From: JAITVM01 sp031551135
GTDB taxonomy: Bacteria > Bacillota > Clostridia > Lachnospirales > JAITVM01
Direction: 5' to 3'
DNA: 64,000 nucleotides
Assembly: GCA_031551135.1 (NCBI GenBank)
Contig: JAVBOA010000022.1
Location: forward strand, 62,001-126,000
Part shown: one piece after another, positions 9,736 to 17,741 of the stretch
Layout of the letters: the number at the start of each line of letters is the position of its first letter
Numbering within the stretch: the first letter of the stretch is position 1
Position numbers and translations under genes: made by a program
Notes under the pieces: generated by a model
The model's input: only the letters and a program-made list of their open reading frames with translations
Databases searched by the model: none
Told to the model about the DNA's origin: nothing

Positions 9736-9804
9736 AAGTAGATTGATTGCAAGATTTTAAAAGTAATGTTGTCGGCGTTTGATGCAATTTGAGGGGGTTA
9801 TTAA

Positions 9805-10770
9805 TTGAAAAAAAGAAGTTTTTTGGCTCTGTTGCCGATTTTGATTTTCGGAGCGTTTAGGCTTGCCGCCAAAACGATTTTACACAGGGCACCACAAAAG
9901 AATAATTTAGATACAAAAGAAGAAAAGAACAAAAATAATAGTTTAGTATACGCCGCGCCGGCAATAATTGAAGAAGAATTTTTAACAGTCGAAAATACTC
10001 AGGAAGAATTTTTGACAGCGGAAAGCGAAACCAAAGAAATCCAAAATGAAATTAATAATCCTTTTTATACGAAAAAGGCAGACGAAGGCATTAAAATTTT
10101 ATCAGAGTATTTTGAATCCGAAGAAGAGGTTATTTTATATTTTTTTGAAATGCTGAAACGTGAGGAATTATATGAAATGCTTGCGTGCTTCTCGAGAATA
10201 AAATCTGAAGACGATAAAGCTTTTGTGGATAAAATTTTTGTGAACGGAAAATTTGTTTTGAACAGCGATTATCCTTTGGAATACAATCTTTACAGGGATA
10301 TTAACGAAATTTCTGTTTTGAATGAACGCGCGAAAAGTATTTTGGGCTTTATTTCTTCACTTATTTTAAATGAGGATAATCCGATTAATTATTTGAAAAA
10401 AGACGGAAAAGAAATAAAAATCGAGTCTTTTCAGGATGCAATAACGGCTTTGGACGCGCTGGACACGCAATATTTGGATACTATTGACGTTTTGGAAATC
10501 AATATGCCAAACATATATTTGATGGATTCGAAAACAACGTTCAATTATTTTAAAAAGCACGCTTCTATAAGCGGTGCGCTAGATAAAACAGAAAGAACGG
10601 TTTTGTTTTCTTATAACGAAAAACAATATTTTGTTTCGTTTACATTGGTTAAATTTGAAGACGGCTGGAAATTGGAAAATTTCGGCGCAGAGCTTTCGCT
10701 CAGCACGCCGCCGGGGTTTTATATTTGCTACCGCACAAATAAAGATGAGTACTTAGAGCTGATTAAATAG
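9805..10770 (+). CDS. Hypothetical membrane-anchored or exported protein
   Basis: The 321-residue protein starts at a TTG behind GAGGGGG. Residues 1-22 are basic then hydrophobic (LALLPILIFGAF), consistent with a signal anchor or signal peptide, and are followed by a charged linker rich in Lys and Glu with a repeated EEFLT element. The remainder is an acidic globular-looking domain ending in a beta-rich segment (TLVKFEDGWKLENFGAEL). No cysteine lipobox is present. No known family is recognised. It is probably attached outside the membrane. A strong terminator follows at 10831-10878, so it seems to be the last gene of its unit. Confidence 0.65.
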   Translation: MKKRSFLALLPILIFGAFRLAAKTILHRAPQKNNLDTKEEKNKNNSLVYAAPAIIEEEFLTVENTQEEFLTAESETKEIQNEINNPFYTKKADEGIKILSEYFESEEEVILYFFEMLKREELYEMLACFSRIKSEDDKAFVDKIFVNGKFVLNSDYPLEYNLYRDINEISVLNERAKSILGFISSLILNEDNPINYLKKDGKEIKIESFQDAITALDALDTQYLDTIDVLEINMPNIYLMDSKTTFNYFKKHASISGALDKTERTVLFSYNEKQYFVSFTLVKFEDGWKLENFGAELSLSTPPGFYICYRTNKDEYLELIK

Positions 10771-10803
10771 TTTTTTCCCCGATAGTTTTAGTTCCCGCAT
10801 AAT

Positions 10804-10813
10804 GAAAATAGTA
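10804..10813. repeat. Solo terminus of the TACTATTTTC repeat family
   Basis: GAAAATAGTA at 10804-10813 equals one terminus of the MITE-like family described at 16340 and 58552, here without a clear second end. Similar solo ends occur near 17680-17689 and 32455-32465 with one or more changes. These short matches could be chance in AT-rich DNA. Confidence 0.3.
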
Positions 10814-10830
10814 TAAAATCAGTTTGACAT

Positions 10831-10878
10831 GAGTTCGAAACAATTTTACTGTATATTATTGTTTCGAACTCTTTTTTT
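10831..10878 (+). terminator. Strong intrinsic terminator
   Basis: A 14-bp perfect stem (GAGTTCGAAACAAT with ATTGTTTCGAACTC, 10831-10844 and 10858-10871) closes a 13-nt loop and is followed by seven T residues. It terminates the unit ending at 10770. A TTGACA at 10824-10829 just before it may be a chance promoter box. Confidence 0.85.
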
Positions 10879-10976
10879 AATGCAAACAAAAAACTATATT
10901 TATGCCGAAAAAGATATATGGCAATTTAGAGATTTTTAGTATTTTTAAAAATATGTCTGAAAATGGGGGAATGGTA

Positions 10977-11540
10977 ATGAAATATCCAATATTGATATTA
11001 GACGAAGTATGGCTCAGCCGATTCCCAAAAGATGAAAAAAATAATAAAATCCTTTTTCTTGAAAATGAACTGAAGTCAAAAATAAAAGAAGAAGCTAAAA
11101 TTATTGATACAAATAAAAAGCTTAAACTTATAAAAAACAAATTCCTGAAAGAGATTATAGAATTATCGGATAAAATCCAAACAAACCCCCACGATAAAAG
11201 ACTCGTTTTAAAAATGGACGCATATCGAAAAAAAATTTCCCAAATAAACGATGAAATCTCAAAGAACGAAGACGAGCTTTATGAGATTCCCAATAAAATA
11301 CAAAAAATTAATTCCGAATTAATGGATGAAACAATAAATTTATGTTATAATCTTATGGGAAAAATTCAAAACGAAATGAATGAACTCGAACCGGAAATTG
11401 AAATTTTAAATCAAAAATTAAATTTTTTAATAGAAAAAAGGCGTTTGCTATTTGAAAAGTCTAAAAAGATTTTGAATTTAACCAATGCTTTGATAGGTCC
11501 GGAAGCAAACGATTTATTTGATAAAAATTATAACGCATAA
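10977..11540 (+). CDS. Hypothetical coiled-coil protein
   Basis: An ATG at 10977 sits six bases after GGGGGA and gives 187 residues; longer in-frame starts reach back to 10902 without a ribosome site. Apart from the first 20 residues (KYPILILDEVWLSRFP) the protein is almost entirely charged, leucine/isoleucine-spaced helix, with strong coiled-coil character across about residues 20-165. There is no membrane segment or signal peptide. It ends 30 bp before acpS and is probably co-transcribed with it. No family is recognised. Confidence 0.65.
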   Translation: MKYPILILDEVWLSRFPKDEKNNKILFLENELKSKIKEEAKIIDTNKKLKLIKNKFLKEIIELSDKIQTNPHDKRLVLKMDAYRKKISQINDEISKNEDELYEIPNKIQKINSELMDETINLCYNLMGKIQNEMNELEPEIEILNQKLNFLIEKRRLLFEKSKKILNLTNALIGPEANDLFDKNYNA

Positions 11541-11570
11541 ACAAGTTTTTATTTTTTTAGGAGAGTATAC

Positions 11571-11933
11571 ATGATTTTTGGGATAGGCACAGATATTATA
11601 GAAATACAAAGAATAGAAAAAGCCGCCCATTTGGACGGTTTTTTAAAAAAGATTTTTACTGAAAATGAGATAAATTTTTTTAAACACAAAAAATCCGAAT
11701 CTATCGCCGGAAATTTTGCCGCAAAAGAAGCTTTTTCAAAAGCTTTGGGAAGCGGTTTCAGAGGATTTTCTCCAATAGATATTGAGGTTTTGAGAGAAAA
11801 AAACGGAAAGCCGGAAATTATTTTGCATGATAATGCAAAAAAAATTGCGGATGATTTTGGAATAAAAAATATTTTTATATCGATTTCGCATTGCAAAGAT
11901 TATGCAATGGCCACCGTTATTTTAGAAGCATAG
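11571..11933 (+). CDS. acpS: Holo-[acyl-carrier-protein] synthase
   Basis: AcpS transfers 4'-phosphopantetheine from CoA to the acyl carrier protein, activating fatty acid synthesis in the cytoplasm. The 120-residue length is standard. The N-terminal GIGTDIIEIQRIEKA contains the metal-binding Asp, and NFAAKEAFSKALGSGF carries the conserved Glu/Lys of the CoA site; ISISHCKDYAMATVI is the usual C-terminal strand. It starts at an ATG after AGGAGAG. The next gene starts 12 bp after its stop, with the stop codon itself lying just before the next ribosome site, so the two are tightly linked. Confidence 0.95.
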   Translation: MIFGIGTDIIEIQRIEKAAHLDGFLKKIFTENEINFFKHKKSESIAGNFAAKEAFSKALGSGFRGFSPIDIEVLREKNGKPEIILHDNAKKIADDFGIKNIFISISHCKDYAMATVILEA

Positions 11934-11944
11934 GAGCAGGTAAA

Positions 11945-14900
11945 ATGGTTATAAATCTTGAGTATCACGACATTTTTAATATTGTTAGAGATAGCAGTTC
12001 TTTTGAAACCGGCAAAATACTTTTTGAATCAGGATGTGTAACGAAATTATCAGAAAAAGAAGAAAACCGGGTTGTGAATTTTGAAATGCTGGTAGATGAG
12101 CAAAACAACATGCATGTGATAAATATAAAGTTTGATAAATCCGGCAGGTATCTGGGATACGTATGCTCATGCAATAAAAATAGAATTTGGAAAAGCGGTT
12201 GTAATCATCTTTCAGCTGCTTTGTTTTATTTATTTGAAGAAAACCAAAAAACAAGAGAATTTAAAATCGATAAAATTATCAGTTCTGAACTGGTTGAAAT
12301 ATATAAAGATAAAATTTTTTCCGATGTCAAAAAAAATATGACTGAGGCTTTTGCTGAACAAAAGCTGATTCCGCGGATTAATATTTTTAATGATGAACTT
12401 AATATTGAACTCAGTATTTTTTGTGAGAAAAAATTGGTAATAAAAGATATATTTACTTTTTTGAGAGATATAAAAAAAGGGACAAATTATTCTTTTATCA
12501 AAAGTCAAAACGTAAAGATTAATTATAAAGCTTTCGACGAGAAATCTAAAAAATTGACTAAAATTTTAATGAATTATTATGATATAGTCACGGCCCGTAA
12601 CTCTATCTTTGCTGATATAGACCAAAGTAAATTTCTTCCCCTTTTGCCAAACATGATAGACGAGTTTTTTAGAATCTATGAATCTGAAAGCGTAAAGTTT
12701 TCTTATAATAACGATAGAGAAACTCATGAAATCGAAATTTTAAATGAACGTCCCGAGTTTGGAATTTCAGCATCTTATGAAATTGATTTATATCGTTTTA
12801 CGATAGAGAATTTCCCTAATAGGGTCTTTTTAGGTGCGAAATACTCATATTTTATTATGAATGAAAAATTATATCGTGCTTCATTGGATTTTTATCGTAC
12901 ATCAAAGCCGATTTTAAATTCTTTTATTTCAAGAAATTTAAAAGAATTAAGATTCAGAGGCGAGGACGCACTGAACTTTGAAAAAATTATACTGCCTTTT
13001 TTGAAAGACAAAAATTTAATTTCAGATATTCAAAATTCGTCTTCTCCATCAAAAATACGTTTTTATTTGGATGTTGAAAAAAATAAAATTTCATGCAGAA
13101 CTTTTTATTTTGAAAACGGGCAAGAAATCAGTTTATTGGAAAAAGACAATTTTTTCTGTGAGTTTATAATTAATTTATTGCGAAAAATGGGATTTTTATT
13201 AAAGACTGATTTTGTTATGGAGCTTGAAAATGAAAGCCGGATTTTTGATTTTTTCGGATACGGTGTGGAAAAACTTAAATCATACGGTGAAGTTTTGGTT
13301 TCGGATAAATTTCAAAATCAATCATATATTGAGAAATCCTCCGAATTTAATTTCGATATACGATTATCAGAAGATTTATTGGAAATTCAATTCGATTCGA
13401 TTGATTATTCTTTGGATGAATTGTTTGAGACTCTAAAAAATGCAACTGCCAATATGAAATATTACAGATTGGAAAACGGACGTTATGTAAATCTTGCAAA
13501 CAGCGGGATTTTGAAAACAATGCAGCTTTTAGATAAATTCAATATTTCAGCGAAAGATATTTCTGACAATAAAATAAAATTACCAAAATTTAACGCATTA
13601 TATTTGGATTCACTCATAAAAGAAAATAATATAAATATTAATATAGAAGACAACTTAAATAATTTAATCAGAGATATAAAAAATTATGAAGCATATGATG
13701 CTGTTTTGCCGGCGCAATATGAACATGTTTTGCGGGATTATCAAAAAACCGGTTTCAAATGGCTTTCCACTTTGGAGCATTATGGTTTCGGCGGAATATT
13801 GTCGGACGAAATGGGACTCGGAAAAACTCTGCAAGTAATTAGCTTGTTATCCGATTATATTGAAAATGTTATTGAAAATAAAAAGTCAATTGTCATTTGT
13901 CCCACATCTTTGGTATTTAATTGGCAAAAGGAAATTGAAAAATTTGCGCCCGAACTAAAAGTTGAAGTGATTATCGGCACTCCGGGCAAGAGAACCGAGG
14001 TTTTGAGTAATAGCAATGCACATGTTTTGATTACAACTTATGATATTTTAAAAAGAGATATTAAATTATATCAAAAAATGGAGTTTAAATATTTAATCGC
14101 CGATGAAGCGCAATATATAAAAAATCCTCAAACGCAAAACAGCAAAGCGATAAAGCTTTTGAAGGGCGAAGCGAAATTTGCGCTGACCGGCACGCCGATA
14201 GAAAATTCTTTAGTAGAACTTTGGAGTATTTTTGATTTTATAATGCCCGGCTATCTTTATAATCTTAAAAAGTTTAATAAAATATTCACTAAACCGATTA
14301 TGAAAGAAAACGAAAATTCCGAACAATTAAGAAACCGAATCAAGCCTTTTATTTTAAGGCGCAGTAAAAAAGAAGTCCTGAAAGAATTGCCGGATAAAAT
14401 TGAATCTAATATCTATTCCGAAATGACGGAAGACCAGAAAAAAATATATTCCGCATTTTTGTTTGAGGCAAGGGGCGAATTTGATTCGATTAAGAAAACG
14501 GGTGAGCTTAATAAATCCAAATTGAAGATTTTGGCATTGATAACACGATTAAGGCAGGTTTGCTGTGACCCTTCGATAATAATTCAGGATTATAAGGGTG
14601 GTTCGGGAAAAATGGAAGCTACTTTAGAGCTTCTCGAACAAAGTATAGATTCGGGGCATAGAATTTTGCTTTTTTCACAATTTACAAAAATGTTGGAAAT
14701 TATAAAATCGCATTTGGATAATAAGGAAATCCCTTATTTTTATTTGGACGGTGCAGTTCCTTCAAAAACCCGGCTCGAAATGTGCGAAAATTTTAACGGC
14801 GGAGAACGTGATGTCTTTTTGATATCGCTGAAAGCCGGAGGAACAGGCCTTAATTTAACGGGAGCCGATGTTGTTATACATTTTGATCCGTGGTGGAATA

Positions 14901-15115
14901 CTGCCGTTATGAATCAGGCGACCGACCGTGCACATAGAATTGGTCAGAAAAAAGTCGTACAGGTTATTAATGTTGTATCCAAAGACAGCATAGAAGAAAA
15001 AATTTTGGCTTTGCAGGAAAAGAAAACGGATATGATTTCGAATGTCTTGGGTGAAGGCGAATCGTTCGTAAATAAAATGTCAGAGCAGGAGCTGGAGGCA
15101 TTATTTAAAATTTAG
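11945..15115 (+). CDS. SWIM zinc-finger SNF2-family helicase
   Basis: The 1,056-residue protein starts at ATG 11945 behind AGGAGCAGG; an upstream in-frame start inside acpS has no ribosome site. Residues about 75-92 hold a SWIM zinc finger (CSC...CNH). The C-terminal half is a Snf2 ATPase: DEMGLGKTLQ (Walker A), DEAQ box in ADEAQYIKNP, TGTPIENS (motif III), GTGLNLTGADVVIHFDPWWN (motif V) and QATDRAHRIGQ (motif VI). Such RapA/HepA-like proteins are DNA-stimulated translocases that remodel transcription or DNA-repair complexes. The middle region is divergent. It is common in Clostridia as a housekeeping-type gene; the specific role is not established. Confidence 0.9.
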   Translation: MVINLEYHDIFNIVRDSSSFETGKILFESGCVTKLSEKEENRVVNFEMLVDEQNNMHVINIKFDKSGRYLGYVCSCNKNRIWKSGCNHLSAALFYLFEENQKTREFKIDKIISSELVEIYKDKIFSDVKKNMTEAFAEQKLIPRINIFNDELNIELSIFCEKKLVIKDIFTFLRDIKKGTNYSFIKSQNVKINYKAFDEKSKKLTKILMNYYDIVTARNSIFADIDQSKFLPLLPNMIDEFFRIYESESVKFSYNNDRETHEIEILNERPEFGISASYEIDLYRFTIENFPNRVFLGAKYSYFIMNEKLYRASLDFYRTSKPILNSFISRNLKELRFRGEDALNFEKIILPFLKDKNLISDIQNSSSPSKIRFYLDVEKNKISCRTFYFENGQEISLLEKDNFFCEFIINLLRKMGFLLKTDFVMELENESRIFDFFGYGVEKLKSYGEVLVSDKFQNQSYIEKSSEFNFDIRLSEDLLEIQFDSIDYSLDELFETLKNATANMKYYRLENGRYVNLANSGILKTMQLLDKFNISAKDISDNKIKLPKFNALYLDSLIKENNININIEDNLNNLIRDIKNYEAYDAVLPAQYEHVLRDYQKTGFKWLSTLEHYGFGGILSDEMGLGKTLQVISLLSDYIENVIENKKSIVICPTSLVFNWQKEIEKFAPELKVEVIIGTPGKRTEVLSNSNAHVLITTYDILKRDIKLYQKMEFKYLIADEAQYIKNPQTQNSKAIKLLKGEAKFALTGTPIENSLVELWSIFDFIMPGYLYNLKKFNKIFTKPIMKENENSEQLRNRIKPFILRRSKKEVLKELPDKIESNIYSEMTEDQKKIYSAFLFEARGEFDSIKKTGELNKSKLKILALITRLRQVCCDPSIIIQDYKGGSGKMEATLELLEQSIDSGHRILLFSQFTKMLEIIKSHLDNKEIPYFYLDGAVPSKTRLEMCENFNGGERDVFLISLKAGGTGLNLTGADVVIHFDPWWNTAVMNQATDRAHRIGQKKVVQVINVVSKDSIEEKILALQEKKTDMISNVLGEGESFVNKMSEQELEALFKI

Positions 15116-15180
15116 AAATTGATTAAAGAATAAAATTTTGGCAATAATTATTGGAAATAGTATTAAAATAGGGTGAACTT

Positions 15181-16008
15181 ATGTTAAAAAAATACTTTCC
15201 AAAAATTACTTTGCTAATCTTTTCATTGGTATTCGGAATTTTATGCTCTGCAAAAATTATTCCGAACAGTATAAATTCTGTCACTGTCAGCAGCGGCACA
15301 GGAGAGAATAAAAAAAGGCAATTAGAAAATACTTATCAGCTTAATTTTAATTTAAATACAAAAACAAACGGAAATATCAATACTTATCTGATTGATAGGA
15401 AACCGACATCACTTGCGCAGGCGGATTCTTTTAAAACTCTTTTCGGGTTTGCAGGCGAGATGTTTGAAAACGAAGAATGTTATCATATCTCAAATGATTT
15501 TGGAACTTTAAAAGTCCTAAAAAATGTTAATATCGTTAAATATTTTAAAAATAATGACGATTTATTAGTAGAAGAATTGGATAAGGATGATATTATTAAA
15601 ATATCATTGGAGTTCTTAGAAAAAAACAATTTAATGTTTGATTACGAGGAAGCTCTTGTGAATTCGGACGGTGATTTTTATAGTATAAATTTTATTAGTA
15701 GGCTTAATAATTTAAACAACTTTTCTTTTCCCAATAAAATGATTTTGGATAAATGCGGCAATATCGCATATATTGAGATGAATTTTATTGAATACAAACG
15801 TTTTAATTCGGTGAAAACTTTTTCGCCCAAGGGGGCATTTTTAAAGCTTCCGGTTTATTACGAAAAAGATTCGAAAATCGAATTGAACGGCGCAGAACTC
15901 GTGTATTATTACGAGGATAGCATTATCCAGCCGGCGTATAGGTTTTATGGATTGTTTGAAAAAGAAAGGTCATTTGAGTGTTTTATAAAAGCGGCAGATT
16001 ATAATTAG
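15181..16008 (+). CDS. Hypothetical exported/membrane-anchored protein, YycI-like in pattern
   Basis: The 275-residue protein begins at an ATG after GGGTGAAC. Residues 7-24 form one hydrophobic segment (signal anchor), and the rest is a beta-rich extracytoplasmic domain. The C-terminal stretch (ELVYYYEDSIIQPAYRFYG) resembles the second domain pattern of YycH/YycI-type regulatory proteins, which restrain the WalK sensor kinase. No walK/walR genes are in the window, so this resemblance is only suggestive. It starts 65 bp after the helicase gene and could be co-transcribed with it. Confidence 0.55.
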   Translation: MLKKYFPKITLLIFSLVFGILCSAKIIPNSINSVTVSSGTGENKKRQLENTYQLNFNLNTKTNGNINTYLIDRKPTSLAQADSFKTLFGFAGEMFENEECYHISNDFGTLKVLKNVNIVKYFKNNDDLLVEELDKDDIIKISLEFLEKNNLMFDYEEALVNSDGDFYSINFISRLNNLNNFSFPNKMILDKCGNIAYIEMNFIEYKRFNSVKTFSPKGAFLKLPVYYEKDSKIELNGAELVYYYEDSIIQPAYRFYGLFEKERSFECFIKAADYN

Positions 16009-16066
16009 CCGTAAAACAGTATAATGCTATATTAATTGAACCCACGATTTAATAGGAGGATTATTT

Positions 16067-16252
16067 GTGTCAAAGAAAGAAACAGAATTCGACAGGTTAG
16101 CCAGAATGAAAAAAATGCAGAAAGAGGCCACTTTCGAAAGACGAAAATCTATGTTTTTTGGCGACGATCTTAAGAAAAAAGGAAAAATAAAAAATTCTGC
16201 AGAAAAAAGAGCGGATTACAGCGATTTTGACGACGAATATGAATATATATAG
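16067..16252 (+). CDS. Small highly charged protein
   Basis: A GTG start six bases after AGGAGGA gives a 61-residue cytoplasmic protein. Its N-terminal half is basic (RLARMKKMQKEATFERRK) and its last residues are acidic and tyrosine-rich (DFDDEYEY). It is followed by a good terminator at 16288-16320, which supports expression as a real short gene. No family is recognised. Confidence 0.55.
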   Translation: MSKKETEFDRLARMKKMQKEATFERRKSMFFGDDLKKKGKIKNSAEKRADYSDFDDEYEYI

Positions 16253-16287
16253 TTAGCAGTTTCATTTTTTACAAATCATTTATTCTA

Positions 16288-16327
16288 CTGACGAACGAAT
16301 ATCCAATCGTTCGTCAGTTTGCGTTTT
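16288..16327 (+). terminator. Intrinsic terminator
   Basis: CTGACGAACGA (16288-16298) pairs perfectly with TCGTTCGTCAG (16307-16317) around an 8-nt loop, followed by TTTGCGTTTTT. It closes the small gene ending at 16252. Confidence 0.85.
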
Positions 16328-16339
16328 TAAAAAGCTTTA

Positions 16340-16450
16340 TACTATTTTCATTATTAAGCATAGAAAAAAATATTTCATTTCACGCTTGAAGCATGTGTGA
16401 AACGCTCCGCTGTGAAAAATTTTTTTCTACTTATCAAAATGAAAATAGTA
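16340..16450. mobile_element. MITE-like element, long form, copy 1
   Basis: The 111-bp sequence begins TACTATTTTCATT and ends AATGAAAATAGTA, giving terminal inverted repeats; the interior has further self-complementary segments (TAGAAAAAAAT versus ATTTTTTTCTA). It is flanked on both sides by TTA, a likely 3-bp target duplication. It contains no coding capacity. Its reverse complement is nearly the same as the copy at 58552-58663. It sits directly against the stop codon of the gene at 16451. Confidence 0.75.
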
Positions 16451-17023
16451 TTAAATAGCTTTTAGAAAAACGAGAACAAAAATAAGCAGAATATAATTTT
16501 GATTAATTCTGGGTTTCAGCCGGTTTGTTTCAATATCAAATTCATAAATTCCATCTTCTTTAATACTAGGGTCTTGAATTTCAGGGCTTTTTATTTTATC
16601 CGGAGTTTGAAATTTCTCTTTCTTTGCATTTCTTTCGTTTAATTTAGGCTTTTCGTTTAGCTTAGGTTTTTCTCTTAATTCTTTTGGATTTTCCGAAATT
16701 AATCTTTTGTTTTTCGCCTCAACTATTTGTGAGTGAATATTTCTTACGGTATAAAAATTTGTCATCAAATCAATCATTGTATCGAGCTGTGTTGATAATT
16801 GGCCGCTTGTAAAGGGCTTGATCGCCTGAAGCAGTTTAAATTCTTTTGACATATCCTCTGCGGCTTTATTTTTTTGCATTTCTACAACATTGTTGATTTT
16901 AGAGAGATATTTTTTTCTCAAATCTTTAACAATCAGCCCGAAAGAATCATTTAATTCGCTTCTCAAATTATTTGTATTTAAAAACACGTCAGTCAATTCA
17001 TTAATAATATCATTTTCTTGCAT
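16451..17023 (-). CDS. Hypothetical C-tail-anchored protein downstream of the S8 protease
   Basis: The 190-residue protein has a helical N-terminal domain (about residues 1-110), a lysine/proline-rich linker containing the repeated element EKPKLNE, and a C-terminal hydrophobic segment (ILLIFVLVFL) immediately before the stop, as in tail-anchored membrane proteins. Its start overlaps the 3' end of the S8 protease gene by 14 bp, so the two are translationally linked and probably act together. The lack of a signal peptide suggests the bulk faces the cytoplasm. With the protease gene interrupted, this gene is separated from the original upstream promoter. No family is recognised. Confidence 0.65.
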   Translation of the reverse strand: MQENDIINELTDVFLNTNNLRSELNDSFGLIVKDLRKKYLSKINNVVEMQKNKAAEDMSKEFKLLQAIKPFTSGQLSTQLDTMIDLMTNFYTVRNIHSQIVEAKNKRLISENPKELREKPKLNEKPKLNERNAKKEKFQTPDKIKSPEIQDPSIKEDGIYEFDIETNRLKPRINQNYILLIFVLVFLKAI

Positions 17024-17408
17024 AAATGGCCTCCTGTTTAACTAATCTTTCTATATCCAAAAGTCCCCAACCCTGCTGATTAGGCGGGTAGTTCAAATCA
17101 CGCGAAGATTTTTTCAGCATTAATTTAATATCATCCGGTTTTAGATAATTATATTTTTCCAATAAAAGCGCAATCGAGCCGCTTACGATGGGGGTAGACA
17201 TCGAAGTTCCGCTTAGCTGGATATAATGAGAATTTACAGTTTTATTTGCGATTTCACTGCTTTTAATATTATTCGTCGGCGCAAGGCAGGAAATAATATT
17301 TGTTCCCGGTGCAATAATATCGGGTTTTCTGATAAATTCGCGCGTCGGACCGCGCCCCGAATAGTTTTCCAAAGTTTCACCCCATAAACTCACCGTATTG
17401 TGGTCATC
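17010..17408 (-). CDS. S8 (subtilisin-like) peptidase, 3' segment of an interrupted gene
   Basis: This segment encodes the C-terminal part of a subtilisin-family peptidase, including YSGRGPT, KPDIIAPG and the serine motif GTSMSTP. It has no proper start of its own (only a TTG at 17417 without a ribosome site). The Asp, His and Asn parts lie 2.65 kb away at 20016-20819. Joining the two at the shared 8-bp core gives a single 385-residue protein with catalytic Asp95, His130, oxyanion Asn229 and Ser322, with the correct family sequence across the join (...DDDHNTVSLWGE...). In the present arrangement this part is probably not translated as a protease. Confidence 0.9.
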   Translation of the reverse strand, partial: DDHNTVSLWGETLENYSGRGPTREFIRKPDIIAPGTNIISCLAPTNNIKSSEIANKTVNSHYIQLSGTSMSTPIVSGSIALLLEKYNYLKPDDIKLMLKKSSRDLNYPPNQQGWGLLDIERLVKQEAIYARK

Positions 17409-17421
17409 TGATAACAATACG
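17394..17421. other. Candidate attachment site (left junction) of the intervening element
   Basis: The 8-bp core TGGTCATC at 17401-17408 is repeated at the other end of the element. Around it lies an 8-bp perfect inverted repeat, CGTATTGT (17394-17401) and ACAATACG (17414-17421), with 12 bp between, resembling the symmetric sites bound by serine recombinase dimers. One arm lies in the protease gene and the other in the element. Confidence 0.6.
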
Positions 17422-17517
17422 ATTAGAATAATTTCAATTTGAAATCCGAAAAATTACAAATAGGTTACTTTCTAATAAATAAAAATAAAAATCCGTATTT
17501 ATATACGGGTGATGTTT

Positions 17518-17643
17518 ATGAAATTTATATTAGTCTGTACAGTTGTAATTTTGTTGGTTTATTTTTTGTCAGTAAATGATTTTGGCTACATCGAGCGCAG
17601 TAAAATAGAATACACATCTTTTGACTTGGATGAAAGACCGTAA
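17518..17643 (+). CDS. 41-residue single-pass membrane peptide inside the element
   Basis: An ATG at 17518 begins a 41-codon frame with a hydrophobic N-terminal segment (about residues 3-18, ILVCTVVILLVYFL) and an acidic C-terminal half ending DLDERP. It is preceded by GGGTGA within a small hairpin (CCGTAT 17493-17498 pairing with ATACGG 17503-17508). It is too short for confident gene calling, but its place beside the recombinase, within the element and next to the junction, makes it worth noting. No family is recognised. Confidence 0.35.
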   Translation: MKFILVCTVVILLVYFLSVNDFGYIERSKIEYTSFDLDERP

Positions 17644-17690
17644 AACTCGTGATCAAACATTTGGCGGCGCAAAAATAATGGAAATAGTAT

Positions 17691-17731
17691 AAAAAAACGG
17701 CAGATTTTTCTGAAATCCAGAAACTCTGCCG
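17691..17731 (-). terminator. Intrinsic terminator of the recombinase gene
   Basis: On the minus strand CGGCAGA... pairs with ...TCTGCCG (17698-17731, with a TTTCTG/CAGAAA inner stem) and is followed by seven T residues (17697-17691). It begins 11 bp after the recombinase stop codon, showing that the short recombinase ends there naturally. Confidence 0.85.
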
Positions 17732-17741
17732 AATGTTGTTA

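Noticed and set aside
17010..17417. The 3' protease segment as an independent small gene starting at TTG 17417
   Set aside because: There is no ribosome site, and the first residues come from the element side of the junction; it lacks Asp and His and only makes sense joined to the 5' segment.
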